Made by a program: the position numbers and the translations under genes
The notes under the pieces: generated by a model
What the model was told of the DNA's origin: nothing
The model's database searches: none
The model's input: the letters and a program-made list of their open reading frames with translations, nothing else
DNA from: Micromonospora globbae
GTDB taxonomy: Bacteria; Actinomycetota; Actinomycetes; Mycobacteriales; Micromonosporaceae
Assembly (NCBI RefSeq): GCF_003610785.1
Contig: NZ_RAQQ01000021.1
Coordinates: 62,001 to 126,000 of the forward strand
Direction: 5' to 3'
Length of the DNA stretch: 64,000 nucleotides
Shown here: positions 16,638 through 25,291 of the stretch, in pieces
How positions within the stretch are numbered: the stretch's first letter is position 1
Layout of the letters: each line of letters starts with the position of its first letter

Positions 16638-19600
16638 GTGGCACGCACCGCAATCACCGCCGGCCGCGGGCGACAGGCCCTTACCGCCATCGGTGCTCTC
16701 GTCCTGGTTGCCCTGATCGCTGCTCTGCCGATTCTGCTGCTCTGGGCCGCCGGCAACCCTCTTGCCGAGCTCGGCGGCTGGTTCGCCACCCTCACCGACG
16801 ACCCGGGCGCCGCGGTCAGGCAGGTCTGGCAGGCACTCAGCACGCGTGACGACGGAGATCTGTTCCTGTGGGCCCTGTCGCTGGTCGGCTGGGTGGCCGC
16901 CGCCCTGGCCGCGTGGACCTGGGTCACCTTCCTCGTCGCCGTCGTCGCGGAGGCCGCCACGCAGGTACAGGGCCGCCGGAAGGGACGCATTCCGCGTCGC
17001 ATCGCCCAGGTTCCCGGCATGCGTCTCCAGCAGCGAGCCGCAGCCGCGCTGGTGGCTGCCATCCTCGGTGGCCTCGCTGCGCCGGCCCTGGCATCGGCTG
17101 CCGCCCCCGCCGCCGCCGTTCAACCCATGACGGTCGGACCCGCAAGGGCTGCCGAGGGGACCGAACAGCCGAGTCCCGCGCCGACCCATGCAGCGACGGC
17201 AGAGAATCACCTCGAGCACACCGTGGAGCGCGGCGAGAGCCTGCTGGCCATCGCCGAGCGCTACACCGTCTCGTGGCAGCGCCTGGCCGAGGCGAACCAC
17301 GGGTTGCCGCAACCAGACGGGCGCAGCCTCCAACCAGGTAACACCCGGGTCTACGCCGGATGGACCCTGCGCATCCCGCTGGCCACCGCCCCGACCGCCA
17401 CCATCACGTCGACCCAGGCCTCACCTGCTGCAGCTACTGCTCGGATCAGCTATTTGGTCGCACGCGGTGACTGGCTGTCGGGTGTAGCACAGCGCTTCCT
17501 TGGGGACGCCGACCGCTACGTCGAGATCGCCGACCTCAACCCGCAACTCAAGAGGCGTGACGCTCGCTTCCCCGACCACATCGAGCCCGGATGGCGGATC
17601 CTGCTGCCCAAGGAGGCTCGCGATCGCGGCCCCGTCGAGCGAGCTCAAGGTTTGGTCGTGAATGGCGACCGCGCCCGGCCGAGCCCGCCCGCTTCGGAAG
17701 CTGACAGCGCGTCGGCCGATCCCCGTCCAGGGGCAGCCGCCGACAGTCCCGCGGATGCGTCCGGTTCGAGGCGAGGAGACGCGAGCTCGTCGCCGGCCGT
17801 CGCTCCCACAAGCCCGCCGACTGCTACGGCTACGCCCTCCGCCTCGGCCAGCTCACCTGCCGACGAACGGACAGCTACGGCACGTTCCACCGATGAGCCG
17901 ACCACCGCTGAAGCGGACCAGGGCAGACAGCCAGCCGAGAACGGCGAAGTCAACGGGGGAATCGTCCTGGGGTCGCTCGCCGGCGCAGGTCTGCTCTCCG
18001 CGCTGCTGCTCGCCGCCGTCGTACGTCGGCGAGCCCGCCAGCGCCAGCACCGCCGGCCCGGTCGCCGACTACCGCATCCCCGCAGTGGGGCGACGGAACG
18101 CGCGCTGCGGGTCGCCGAGCAACCTGCCGATGTCGACCGGCTCGACCTCGCCCTGCGCAGCCTCGCTGCGGCGCTGGCCGAACGCGAGCAACCCCTGCCG
18201 GACATCGCCGCCGCCTGGATCGTCGACCAGAGCGTCACCGTCGTGCTCACCACACCGGGGGCCCAGCCACCCGCGCCATGGATTGACGACCTGGGGCACT
18301 GGACCCTGCCCGGGGATGCCACCGTGCCAGCCGTCACCGAGCAACTCGCGCCGCTGCCCGCCCTCGTCGCCGTCGGGTCCCAGCCGGGCCGGCACCTTCT
18401 GCTCGACCTCGAACGCCTGGGCAGCCTCGCCATCGCTGGTGACAGCGAGCGCACCCTGGCCCTGCTGCGTTATATCGCCTGCGAGCTGGCGTGCAACGCA
18501 TGGTCCGACGACGTCGAGATCATCGTCACCGGCTTCCCGGCGTACGAGGCCGAACTTCTGGTCGCGCTCAACCCGGACCGGGTGCGGGCAGCCTCGTCTG
18601 TCAGTGAGGCCGTCAATCGCCTTCGACGGCGAACAGCCGCAGTGGCCGCCGCCCTCTCCGCCTCCGGAGCAGCGGATGCACTCGCGGGCCGTATCTCCGA
18701 CAACGGCGAGGCATGGGCGCCCCAGGTGCTGCTCGTGGCCGATCCGCATGCCGACGACCTCGATCTGCTCGACGAGTTCGGCAAAGAGCTACGGGAGGCC
18801 GGCCGGTGCGCTGTCGCGGTCGCCAGTACCACCAGGGTCAACGCGGCGACCGGCCCGAACACGGCCATCATCGACGAGGACGGGATACTGCAGCTTGCCT
18901 TGCCGTTCCTCCTCGTCGAGGGAGCTGCGGCGGGGTTGCCCGTATGCGAACTGGAACCGCTCGTCGAGATCATGGCGCAGGCCCGGAGCGCCACGGACGA
19001 GTCGATCCCGCCGGCCGCCGAGCCGGAGGACTGGGCCGAGGGCACCGATGCGGCCGGCTCAGTGCTTGAACTTCTCACCGCGGCCGCCGTTGCCGAACCC
19101 GCGATATCGCAGGCATCCGAGAACGGTGAGTCGAACCTCTCTGACGCATCGGCACCGTCAGATCCCATCGTCGCTGTCCCGCGGATCGACAGCGGCCACG
19201 CGGGTTACGCCCGGCCACGGCGAGAGGTCAACGCGGCGATCCGGCAGCGCCGCCGCCAGTCCGACCCCGAACTCGATTCGGACCTACGGGCCTGGCGTGA
19301 GCAGGACAGCGCTCGTCCCCGTATCGGCGTACTCGGCCCGGTGGATGTCGACGCACCGGGCCCGGCGCCTGCTCAGCGCCGTCGCTTCCACGCGGAGCTC
19401 ATCGTCTACCTCGCCCAGCGCGGCGCTCGCGGAGCCTCCGCCGAGCAGCTCACCGACGCGTTGTGGCCCGAGCAGCAGGTCAAGGACGCCAGCCGCCGCG
19501 TGGCTATCACGCGGGCCCGGCGATGGCTGGGGGAGAGGCAGGACGGCAGCGCCTGGCTGCCCGAGATGGGATCCGATCGGCTGTACCGGCTTGAGCCGGG

Positions 19601-20129
19601 ATACCTACTGGACTGGCACCTGTTCCGCCGCCTCCGCAGCCGCGGGCAGAGCCGCGGCCCGGCCGGGGTCAAGGACCTACGCGCCGCGCTGGAGCTGGTA
19701 CGCGGAGCACCACTCGACGGCGCCGACCGGGCGTACGCAGTTGGAGCACGCAATCCCTTCACCTGGCTGCCCGAGTCCGACATCTATCCCGGGCACATCA
19801 CGTCTGCGGTGGTGGACACTGCCCACGACCTCGCCGAGCTGTACCTCGAGGCGGGGGACACGACCGGAGCTCGGTGGGCCGTACAGCAGGCATGGCTGGC
19901 CGACCCAGACCGCGCTGACGACGGACCCTGGCGCGACATCATGCGGGCTGCCCACGCAGAGGGACACGCCGCAGAACTACGCAATCTGCTGGGGGAGCTG
20001 ATGCGCGCCCGAGAGGCCGAGGTGCCGGAGGACTTGACGCCGGCCACCTATGCCCTGCTGCGCGAGCTTCTTCCAGATTTGCTCGCTGCCACTACTGCGA
20101 GCGGAGCGGGAGGAGCAGCGCCCAATTGA
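16638..20129 (+). CDS. Membrane LysM protein with C-terminal BTAD (SARP-like) domain
   Basis: A 1163-residue protein. N-terminal membrane helices lie near residues 12-35, 75-100 and 130-155. Two LysM modules follow, at about 194-245 (VERGESLLAIAERYTVSW) and 272-325 (LVARGDWLSGVAQRF), which bind peptidoglycan. A long Pro/Ser/Ala-rich linker leads to another helix near 440-463 and then a large cytoplasmic part. The C-terminal 270 residues resemble the winged-helix plus bacterial transcriptional activator domain of AfsR/SARP regulators (from RPRIGVLGPVDVD, about 893). Such fusions are known next to actinobacterial Tad loci and may link wall sensing to transcription (inference). The GTG at 16638 follows AAAGGAGC. 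Confidence 0.85.
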   Translation: MARTAITAGRGRQALTAIGALVLVALIAALPILLLWAAGNPLAELGGWFATLTDDPGAAVRQVWQALSTRDDGDLFLWALSLVGWVAAALAAWTWVTFLVAVVAEAATQVQGRRKGRIPRRIAQVPGMRLQQRAAAALVAAILGGLAAPALASAAAPAAAVQPMTVGPARAAEGTEQPSPAPTHAATAENHLEHTVERGESLLAIAERYTVSWQRLAEANHGLPQPDGRSLQPGNTRVYAGWTLRIPLATAPTATITSTQASPAAATARISYLVARGDWLSGVAQRFLGDADRYVEIADLNPQLKRRDARFPDHIEPGWRILLPKEARDRGPVERAQGLVVNGDRARPSPPASEADSASADPRPGAAADSPADASGSRRGDASSSPAVAPTSPPTATATPSASASSPADERTATARSTDEPTTAEADQGRQPAENGEVNGGIVLGSLAGAGLLSALLLAAVVRRRARQRQHRRPGRRLPHPRSGATERALRVAEQPADVDRLDLALRSLAAALAEREQPLPDIAAAWIVDQSVTVVLTTPGAQPPAPWIDDLGHWTLPGDATVPAVTEQLAPLPALVAVGSQPGRHLLLDLERLGSLAIAGDSERTLALLRYIACELACNAWSDDVEIIVTGFPAYEAELLVALNPDRVRAASSVSEAVNRLRRRTAAVAAALSASGAADALAGRISDNGEAWAPQVLLVADPHADDLDLLDEFGKELREAGRCAVAVASTTRVNAATGPNTAIIDEDGILQLALPFLLVEGAAAGLPVCELEPLVEIMAQARSATDESIPPAAEPEDWAEGTDAAGSVLELLTAAAVAEPAISQASENGESNLSDASAPSDPIVAVPRIDSGHAGYARPRREVNAAIRQRRRQSDPELDSDLRAWREQDSARPRIGVLGPVDVDAPGPAPAQRRRFHAELIVYLAQRGARGASAEQLTDALWPEQQVKDASRRVAITRARRWLGERQDGSAWLPEMGSDRLYRLEPGYLLDWHLFRRLRSRGQSRGPAGVKDLRAALELVRGAPLDGADRAYAVGARNPFTWLPESDIYPGHITSAVVDTAHDLAELYLEAGDTTGARWAVQQAWLADPDRADDGPWRDIMRAAHAEGHAAELRNLLGELMRAREAEVPEDLTPATYALLRELLPDLLAATTASGAGGAAPN

Positions 20130-20239
20130 AGATCTCTGACCGATGGACCTGATGGAACCACAACCACGACTTGTCGTCACGACAAGGATGAATCAGAACG
20201 GGGTGAACCAGCTTGCGGACCTCAAACCAAGGTGACGTC
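20130..20239. promoter_or_regulatory. Palindrome and spacer between the Tad operon and the next genes
   Basis: The 110-base gap holds an interrupted palindrome: CTTGTCG at 20170-20176 and CGACAAG at 20180-20186, with a 3-base centre. It has no T-run, so it is more operator-like than terminator-like. A ribosome binding site AAGGTGA precedes the ATG at 20240. No promoter boxes are clear. Confidence 0.4.
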
Positions 20240-20620
20240 ATGAAGTACATCGAGGCGGCGAATCAGATCAACGCGCTCCTGCGCGACGAGCCCGATGATC
20301 TCGTTGCAGGCGGCGCGATGTATCTGGCATGCGAAGCCTGGAAGCAGTTGGCCGGCAGTGACATTGCCTGGGATCGCTTCGGCTTGGAACTCCTCGACGT
20401 TCGAGCAAGGCACTACTCGGATCACCAGGATGTAACCGTCGACGCTGAGGGCCCCGTACGGGACGACGCGGAGACCCGCCTGGCCGTGACGGACATGGTG
20501 GAGCAACTCGCCCGATACCACCAACGATGCGCAGTCGACGGTCGCCTTGGGCTTGCTGGCCGGCTCAGTCACGACGCCGCTGCACAGCAGTTACGACGTG
20601 CGGCGGCGGCTCTGGGATGA
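20240..20620 (+). CDS. Conserved-looking helical protein of unknown function
   Basis: A 126-residue acidic, mostly helical protein without signal peptide or membrane segment. I do not recognise a family. The start at 20240 is taken because AAGGTGA lies 5 bases upstream; the TTG at 20213 gives a nine-residue extension without support. It overlaps the next gene by ATGA, so the two are expressed together. Codon use fits the surrounding genome. A role with the pilus or with the next protein is possible but not supported by any motif. Confidence 0.7.
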   Translation: MKYIEAANQINALLRDEPDDLVAGGAMYLACEAWKQLAGSDIAWDRFGLELLDVRARHYSDHQDVTVDAEGPVRDDAETRLAVTDMVEQLARYHQRCAVDGRLGLAGRLSHDAAAQQLRRAAAALG

Positions 20621-21987
20621 GTTTCGGCTACTGGCACAGGGAGGCGTTGGAGGCGCTGAGCGCAGCAACTGCAGCGATGGGGCAGCGGCAGGCGATCACC
20701 GCAGCGGACATCAACGCTGCTGTCACGGCCCGGTCTGCGCTCTTCACCCAGTTGGCCCGAGTGACTGAGCTACTCGTCGGGGGCCGTCCGGCAGCGGAAG
20801 TGCCGAATCGGGCGGGAGCTGCGGCAATCCTGAGGAGGCGTGGACAGGCGCTGACGCAGTTCTACGTCGGGCTTCGAGCCGCGGCGATCGTTGACCGGCA
20901 GTTTCCATCCGCTCCCGACGCAGTCAACACGGAACCGGCGCGCTCGTTGCGTCGCGCCACGGACGCCGTCGGCGTGATCGGCGACATCCTCGCCAGTCAC
21001 GTTCCACCAGGACGAGGGCCCCGCACACCCGAAGGCCTCGCCATCCGAGCCGGCGGCGGCGTCCAATCCGGCCTCGCCGAGATCGCCAGGCTAACCGTGC
21101 GCGCGGCGGCGATCGATATCGCACTGCCCGGATGGATCGATCATGGGCAGGGGCACCTGGTTGAGATCTACCGACCAGTGGCGGAGGCCGCACGATGGAC
21201 CGCCGGTAGCGGGCTGAGCGCGGTCGCCCGCGACCTCATCGCTGCGGGGCGCGGACAACCTCCGCTGGACGACCTCGACGTCGCCCGATCTCCGCTGAAT
21301 CCTGCTCCAGGCGTCAGCACCATAGGCGGTGCGATCACGGCTATCGCCGCCGCACGGACCTGGATGTGGCACAACCCGGGGCAACTCACCGGCGCCCACC
21401 TGCGGCTCGGGACTCAACTCGGGTTGGCCGTGCACGTCCTCAGGAGCGGTGGTGATCCCCAGCTGGTCGGCGGGTGGCGTCAGGCGGCCATCGCAGCCAG
21501 GGAGCTTCGCGCCACCCCGCCAGTCGGCCCAGCTCGGGATGCCGCGGCCGAACTGGCAGAGGCGCTGCGCTGGCTGCAATCACAAACACCCGCTCATCGG
21601 GGTGATCCCGCGACTCCACCCGACCAAAAATTCGCACGTCTCGACGCGGAACTCCCGTTCATGGCCGCCACGCTTCACAAGGGGCTGAACGCTGCTCTGC
21701 AACGACGCGATCTGTTCGTCCGGGCAGAGTCGGCCTTGAGGCGTCAGACCGGATCACTCGTCTTCCGCGCCACTGAGAGGTGGCGACCGGCCGTGAGCGA
21801 TGACGATGTGGTGCAGGATCTCACCCGAGCGCTTCTGCAGCGGCATGATGCGGACAGGCACGCCGACCAGTCAGTTGCGGCTCGGGCGTTTCCGCATCCA
21901 CTACGACCGAGGTCTTCGACGGCTCAGGCATCGGTAGGCTCGGCCGCCAATGCGAGGCCGGGGCGGGACCTCCGTCGATCACGATGA
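20617..21987 (+). CDS. Large alpha-helical protein of unknown function
   Basis: A 456-residue soluble protein rich in Ala, Arg and Leu, with predicted long helices throughout and no catalytic motif that I recognise. The central part, around GGAITAIAAARTWMWHNPGQ, is less charged. The last 40 residues are Arg/Ser/Ala-rich and probably disordered. It is coupled to the upstream 126-residue gene by ATGA. The pair lies between the Tad operon and a WXG100-like set, and the helical architecture would suit a secretion-associated chaperone or substrate, but this is speculation. Confidence 0.7.
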   Translation: MSFGYWHREALEALSAATAAMGQRQAITAADINAAVTARSALFTQLARVTELLVGGRPAAEVPNRAGAAAILRRRGQALTQFYVGLRAAAIVDRQFPSAPDAVNTEPARSLRRATDAVGVIGDILASHVPPGRGPRTPEGLAIRAGGGVQSGLAEIARLTVRAAAIDIALPGWIDHGQGHLVEIYRPVAEAARWTAGSGLSAVARDLIAAGRGQPPLDDLDVARSPLNPAPGVSTIGGAITAIAAARTWMWHNPGQLTGAHLRLGTQLGLAVHVLRSGGDPQLVGGWRQAAIAARELRATPPVGPARDAAAELAEALRWLQSQTPAHRGDPATPPDQKFARLDAELPFMAATLHKGLNAALQRRDLFVRAESALRRQTGSLVFRATERWRPAVSDDDVVQDLTRALLQRHDADRHADQSVAARAFPHPLRPRSSTAQASVGSAANARPGRDLRRSR

Positions 21988-22117
21988 CTCGGGGTGGTCG
22001 CGTGAGGCCTCCTCTCCTGTTGCTCTTCGAATTCGCGTTTACTGCGGACAACGCCCACTCTTACCGCCCCACGGATGACTTCTCGTGCCAGGACGATCAC
22101 CGTCCGCCGAGGAGCCA

Positions 22118-22147
22118 TTGACGCTGTTGATCACAGTCCAGTACCGT
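22118..22147 (+). promoter_or_regulatory. Weak promoter-like pair before the WXG100-like genes
   Basis: TTGACG (22118-22123) and TACCGT (22142-22147) with an 18-base spacer, 42 bases upstream of the ATG at 22189. The -10 match is poor, so this is only a candidate. The 200-base gap 21988-22188 shows no coding frame that I believe. Confidence 0.25.
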
Positions 22148-22188
22148 TCGTGTTCGCACAAGAGCCGAACGACGTTCAACGGGGGAAC

Positions 22189-23292
22189 ATGAGCGGCTTC
22201 TACGTAGATCCGGCTGGCCTGAACGGGCTGTACAACGTGCTGCATCGGGCATCCGGTGATGTCGATGACGCGCTCGCGTACGTCAAGCGGCATTGCGACC
22301 TGACCTTCGCCGAAGAAGGTCTGCTGGTCATCTTCGCCAGCCCGCACAAGCTGGCGTACGACCGGATGACGCAGGGCCTGCAGCGGCTGGAGACCGTCAC
22401 CCGGAGCGCCGCGACCCAGATCAACCTCGCCCAGCGCGCCTACGCCACCTCGGACGCGGAGTCGGCAAGCCGGATCGACCAGACCAATCCGGGCGCGAAA
22501 GACCCGGCGGCGATGTGGAGCACGTTCAGCACGGGCCGTCCCGACCTGTGGCCCACCGCCCCCCGTTCTCCGTTCGCTGACGTTGCCGAGCCGACCAGCA
22601 ACCTGGTTTCGCCCAATTATGCGACCGCGGTCGAGATGTGGAAGATCAACCCTCTCGCGGATCTGGTCAGCCCTGCCGCCTGGCTGCGCCAGGTCAGCGT
22701 GTGGCTGTTCGGGTACGACCCGTTCGAGGACTGGACCAAGCAGCTCAGCGGTGACTGGGACGCCTACATCCACTGCGCCGCAGCCTGGCGGATCGTCGGC
22801 AACGCGCTACACGATGTCGGCTGCAACCTCGTCGCCACCGCCGCGGATGTACCGGAAGTCTGGCGTGGCCAGGCCGCGGAGGCCGAGCAGGAGTTCCAGC
22901 TCACGCTCGGCAGTGCGGCCATGGCCTTGCACCCGACGTGCGACCAATACGCCGAGCTCTACACCAAGGCCGCCGAGGCTGCCAAACAACTCTTCGAGGT
23001 GGTCAGTGGCCTGATCGCCAAGCTGATCGACGTTCTGATCGTCGTCAACCTGGCCTCGGCCGTCGGCACGGCAACGATCGAGACGGGCGTGGGGCCGGTC
23101 GTCGGTTACGGCGTGGCCGCCTACTACGCCTGGCAGGCGTACGACCTCTACAACGAGATTTCGACCTTCTATGGCAACGCCGAGGCCACCTTCAAGGGCA
23201 TTGCCGGCACCATTAGCATGATTCAAGCTGGCGCGGCCGTCGCTGCGCTTCCCGATCTCAAGTCCTATCAGCACCCCGGACAGCAGGGATAG
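22189..23292 (+). CDS. WXG100/ESX-like protein with hydrophobic C-terminal helices
   Basis: A 367-residue protein. The first 90 residues form a helical hairpin of the WXG100 type (FYVDPAGLNGLYNVLHRASG onward) used by type VII secretion substrates. A second helical segment near residue 220 contains DVPEVWRGQAAEAEQEFQ, with WRG resembling the WxG turn. Residues about 275-345 are hydrophobic (LIDVLIVVNLASAVGT and GYGVAAYYAWQAYDLY), as in channel-forming or membrane-inserting effectors. The start at 22189 has GGGGGAAC immediately upstream; the frame back to 22075 lacks this. Two small genes follow at once. I infer a secreted or surface effector; no toxin domain is recognised. Confidence 0.75.
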   Translation: MSGFYVDPAGLNGLYNVLHRASGDVDDALAYVKRHCDLTFAEEGLLVIFASPHKLAYDRMTQGLQRLETVTRSAATQINLAQRAYATSDAESASRIDQTNPGAKDPAAMWSTFSTGRPDLWPTAPRSPFADVAEPTSNLVSPNYATAVEMWKINPLADLVSPAAWLRQVSVWLFGYDPFEDWTKQLSGDWDAYIHCAAAWRIVGNALHDVGCNLVATAADVPEVWRGQAAEAEQEFQLTLGSAAMALHPTCDQYAELYTKAAEAAKQLFEVVSGLIAKLIDVLIVVNLASAVGTATIETGVGPVVGYGVAAYYAWQAYDLYNEISTFYGNAEATFKGIAGTISMIQAGAAVAALPDLKSYQHPGQQG

Positions 23293-23295
23293 GCC

Positions 23296-23628
23296 ATGAC
23301 CGACGAGATCCTCCGCCAGCCACTGGCCCGCGCGGTCCTGACGACCCTCGCCCGCAGCCGCGGCGGCGACGATCCGCTGGGTTCCCTGGCCCGTACCGTC
23401 CTCGGCGGCGAGGCGGACCTGCGCGCGGCGGCGGCTTTCTCCTGGCATGGCCGGGCGCTGGACGACGCCTTCACGGCGTCGCTGAACGAGCGCGACGCCC
23501 TCCCGCGGGACGAGCGCGCCGAATGGGAACGGCAGGCGCAGCAGCTTCGTGACGCGGGCGCAGCGTTGACCGTCGAGCTGGAGCCTCTGGGTGGTGCCAC
23601 CAGCGAGGGCCGGGAGGAGTGGCGGTGA
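23296..23628 (+). CDS. Small acidic protein beside the WXG100-like gene
   Basis: A 110-residue soluble protein, mostly helical, with no signal peptide and no recognised family. It starts 3 bases after the WXG100-like gene and its stop overlaps the next gene (GTGA). It has the size of a chaperone or immunity protein for a type VII-like substrate, which is an inference from position only. The internal GGEADLRAAAAFSWHGRALD segment might be a conserved core. Confidence 0.65.
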   Translation: MTDEILRQPLARAVLTTLARSRGGDDPLGSLARTVLGGEADLRAAAAFSWHGRALDDAFTASLNERDALPRDERAEWERQAQQLRDAGAALTVELEPLGGATSEGREEWR

Positions 23629-23906
23629 ACGCCCGCATGCGATGGAGACTGGCCGTCCCGCTGATCGGCCTGAGCCTGCTGATGGTGGTCCCCGCCGTCT
23701 ACGGCACCTGGGTGTTCTGGTCCGATTTCGGAAACACCTATCGGTCGCTCAGCGTCGTCATCTGCCTGGCTCTGCTGGCACAGTTGGCGTTGGCGGTGTC
23801 GATCGGTGTGCGGCCGACCCGGGACGTGCCCTGGCTGCGGATCGGACTGATCGTGCTCGCGTTCCTGCTGGCCTGCGGGGTCGCGGCGGTGCGGAGGTCG
23901 GTCTGA
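23625..23906 (+). CDS. Small membrane protein with three helices
   Basis: A 93-residue protein with three transmembrane helices: LAVPLIGLSLLMVVPAVYG, SLSVVICLALLAQLALAVSI and LRIGLIVLAFLLACGVAAV. The GTG at 23625 is chosen because it overlaps the upstream stop and GGGAGGAG lies at a good distance; the GTG at 23619 is too close to it. It completes a three-gene unit with the WXG100-like protein and the acidic 110-residue protein. It could anchor, export or protect against the large protein. No family is recognised. Confidence 0.7.
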   Translation: MNARMRWRLAVPLIGLSLLMVVPAVYGTWVFWSDFGNTYRSLSVVICLALLAQLALAVSIGVRPTRDVPWLRIGLIVLAFLLACGVAAVRRSV

Positions 23907-24214
23907 CATCGACTGCACCGAAGCCAGCCGTGACGCGGGTGGCGAGGCATGTTAACCAGGCCATGTGCACGGCGTTTGTCGCGGCGCGGGCGGGCGAGGA
24001 GGCACGGCAGGCGGGCGGCCCGGGTCGCCGTCCTCCGCGATCGCCGGGGTCTCGCCGAGGATTTTCCGCTCTCGCGATAGCCGGCCGAGGTCTGCGGAAT
24101 CCGCGCGCCACCGTGACCCGACCGGCTGCGGCTGAGGGCCCGCGAACCTGTGACGGACTCATCGGTTCCGGATGGGATGATCGATGAGTTCGGCACACCA
24201 GGGCGGGGGAGTTC
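23907..24214. other. Non-coding spacer before the HsdM-like gene
   Basis: A 308-base stretch. Frames on both strands are Arg/Pro-rich shadows and no start has a convincing ribosome binding site. A short inverted repeat, CTCATCG and CGATGAG, flanks the end of the stretch just before the next gene. No promoter was recognised with confidence. Confidence 0.3.
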
Positions 24215-25291
24215 GTGAACAGCGAGGCCAAGGATCTGAGCGCACTGGTCTGGTCCGTCGCCGACCTGCTGCGTGGTGACTACCGGCAGTCCGAGTACGG
24301 CAGGGTGATCGAGCCGTTCACACTGCTGCGCCGCTTGGACCTGATGCTGCAGCCGACAAAGGAGGAGGTTCTCACCCGCTTCGGCCAGCTCGACGCGGAG
24401 GGTGTCGCCGACGTCGATGCCGTGCTGCGCGAGACCACGGGCCTGCCGTTCTACAACACGAGCCGGCTGAGTTTCCAATCGCTTGCGACCGACCCGGTGA
24501 ACGTCGCCAGAAACCTGCGGTACTACCTTGCCGGTTACTCGGCTCTCGTTGCCGACGTGCTTGAGGCGTACGACTTCGACCGGCAGATCAGGCGCTTGGA
24601 CGAAGCTCGGCTGCTCTATCCGGTGGTTTCTCGTTTCGCCGAGTTCGATCTGCGGCCGCAGACGGTTAGCGACCACCGGATGGGTGCTGTCTTCGAGGAA
24701 CTCGTCCACGCCTTCGCCGAGACCAACTACGACGCCGCCGGCGAGTACTTCACACCTCGAGACGTCGTGCGGGTGATGGTCGATCTGTTGGTGCCGCAGG
24801 ACCAGGATGCCGGCGGGCGGACGGTTTACGACCCCGCCTGCGGCATCGGCGGAGCTCTTCTCGAGGCGTGTAGGCAGATCGAGATAAATGACCCCTCCGC
24901 CACCGTCGAGGTATTCGGCCAGGAGCTCAACGCGCAGACGTACGCGATCTGCCGGTCGAACATGCTGATGAAGGGCGACGGCGCCGACCGCATCGTCCAT
25001 GGAAACTCGTTGAGCCAGGACGGTTTCCCGGGCGCGACGTTCGACTACCTGATTTCGGCCCCGCCGTTCGGCATGGGTTGGAAGAACATCCAGGACATCG
25101 TCAAGGACGAGGCGTTCAGGCTCGGATTCACCGGGCGATTCGGCGCGGGCCTGCCCCGGATCAACGACGGATCATTGCTGTTCCTGCAGCACATGATCTC
25201 GAAGATGAAGCCGCCGGAAGACAAGCGGAAGCCGCGTCGGGATCCTCTTCAACGGATCACCACTGGACGTGGGAGGCCCCGGTTCGGGTGA
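24215..25291 (+). CDS. HsdM-like DNA methyltransferase, N-terminal part (frameshifted)
   Basis: First 340 residues of a type I-style N6-adenine methyltransferase. An HsdM N-terminal helical domain (residues 1-130) is followed by the Rossmann methylase with motif I DPACGIGGAL. Motif IV, usually NPPF, reads SAPPFG here: the codon at 25058-25060 is GCC (Ala282) where the catalytic Asn is expected. The frame then runs off near 25232 into a non-family tail (KPRRDP...) and stops at 25289-25291. The expected continuation RVGILFNGSPL appears in another frame from 25233, so one extra base lies around 25229-25235. The GTG at 24215 follows GGGGGAG. Either this is a real disruption or a sequencing error; see the next entry for the rest. 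Confidence 0.8.
   Translation: MNSEAKDLSALVWSVADLLRGDYRQSEYGRVIEPFTLLRRLDLMLQPTKEEVLTRFGQLDAEGVADVDAVLRETTGLPFYNTSRLSFQSLATDPVNVARNLRYYLAGYSALVADVLEAYDFDRQIRRLDEARLLYPVVSRFAEFDLRPQTVSDHRMGAVFEELVHAFAETNYDAAGEYFTPRDVVRVMVDLLVPQDQDAGGRTVYDPACGIGGALLEACRQIEINDPSATVEVFGQELNAQTYAICRSNMLMKGDGADRIVHGNSLSQDGFPGATFDYLISAPPFGMGWKNIQDIVKDEAFRLGFTGRFGAGLPRINDGSLLFLQHMISKMKPPEDKRKPRRDPLQRITTGRGRPRFG

Noticed and set aside
23591..24187. Possible gene between the membrane protein and the HsdM-like gene
   Set aside because: Arg/Pro-rich, overlaps a better-supported gene, and lacks a ribosome binding site.
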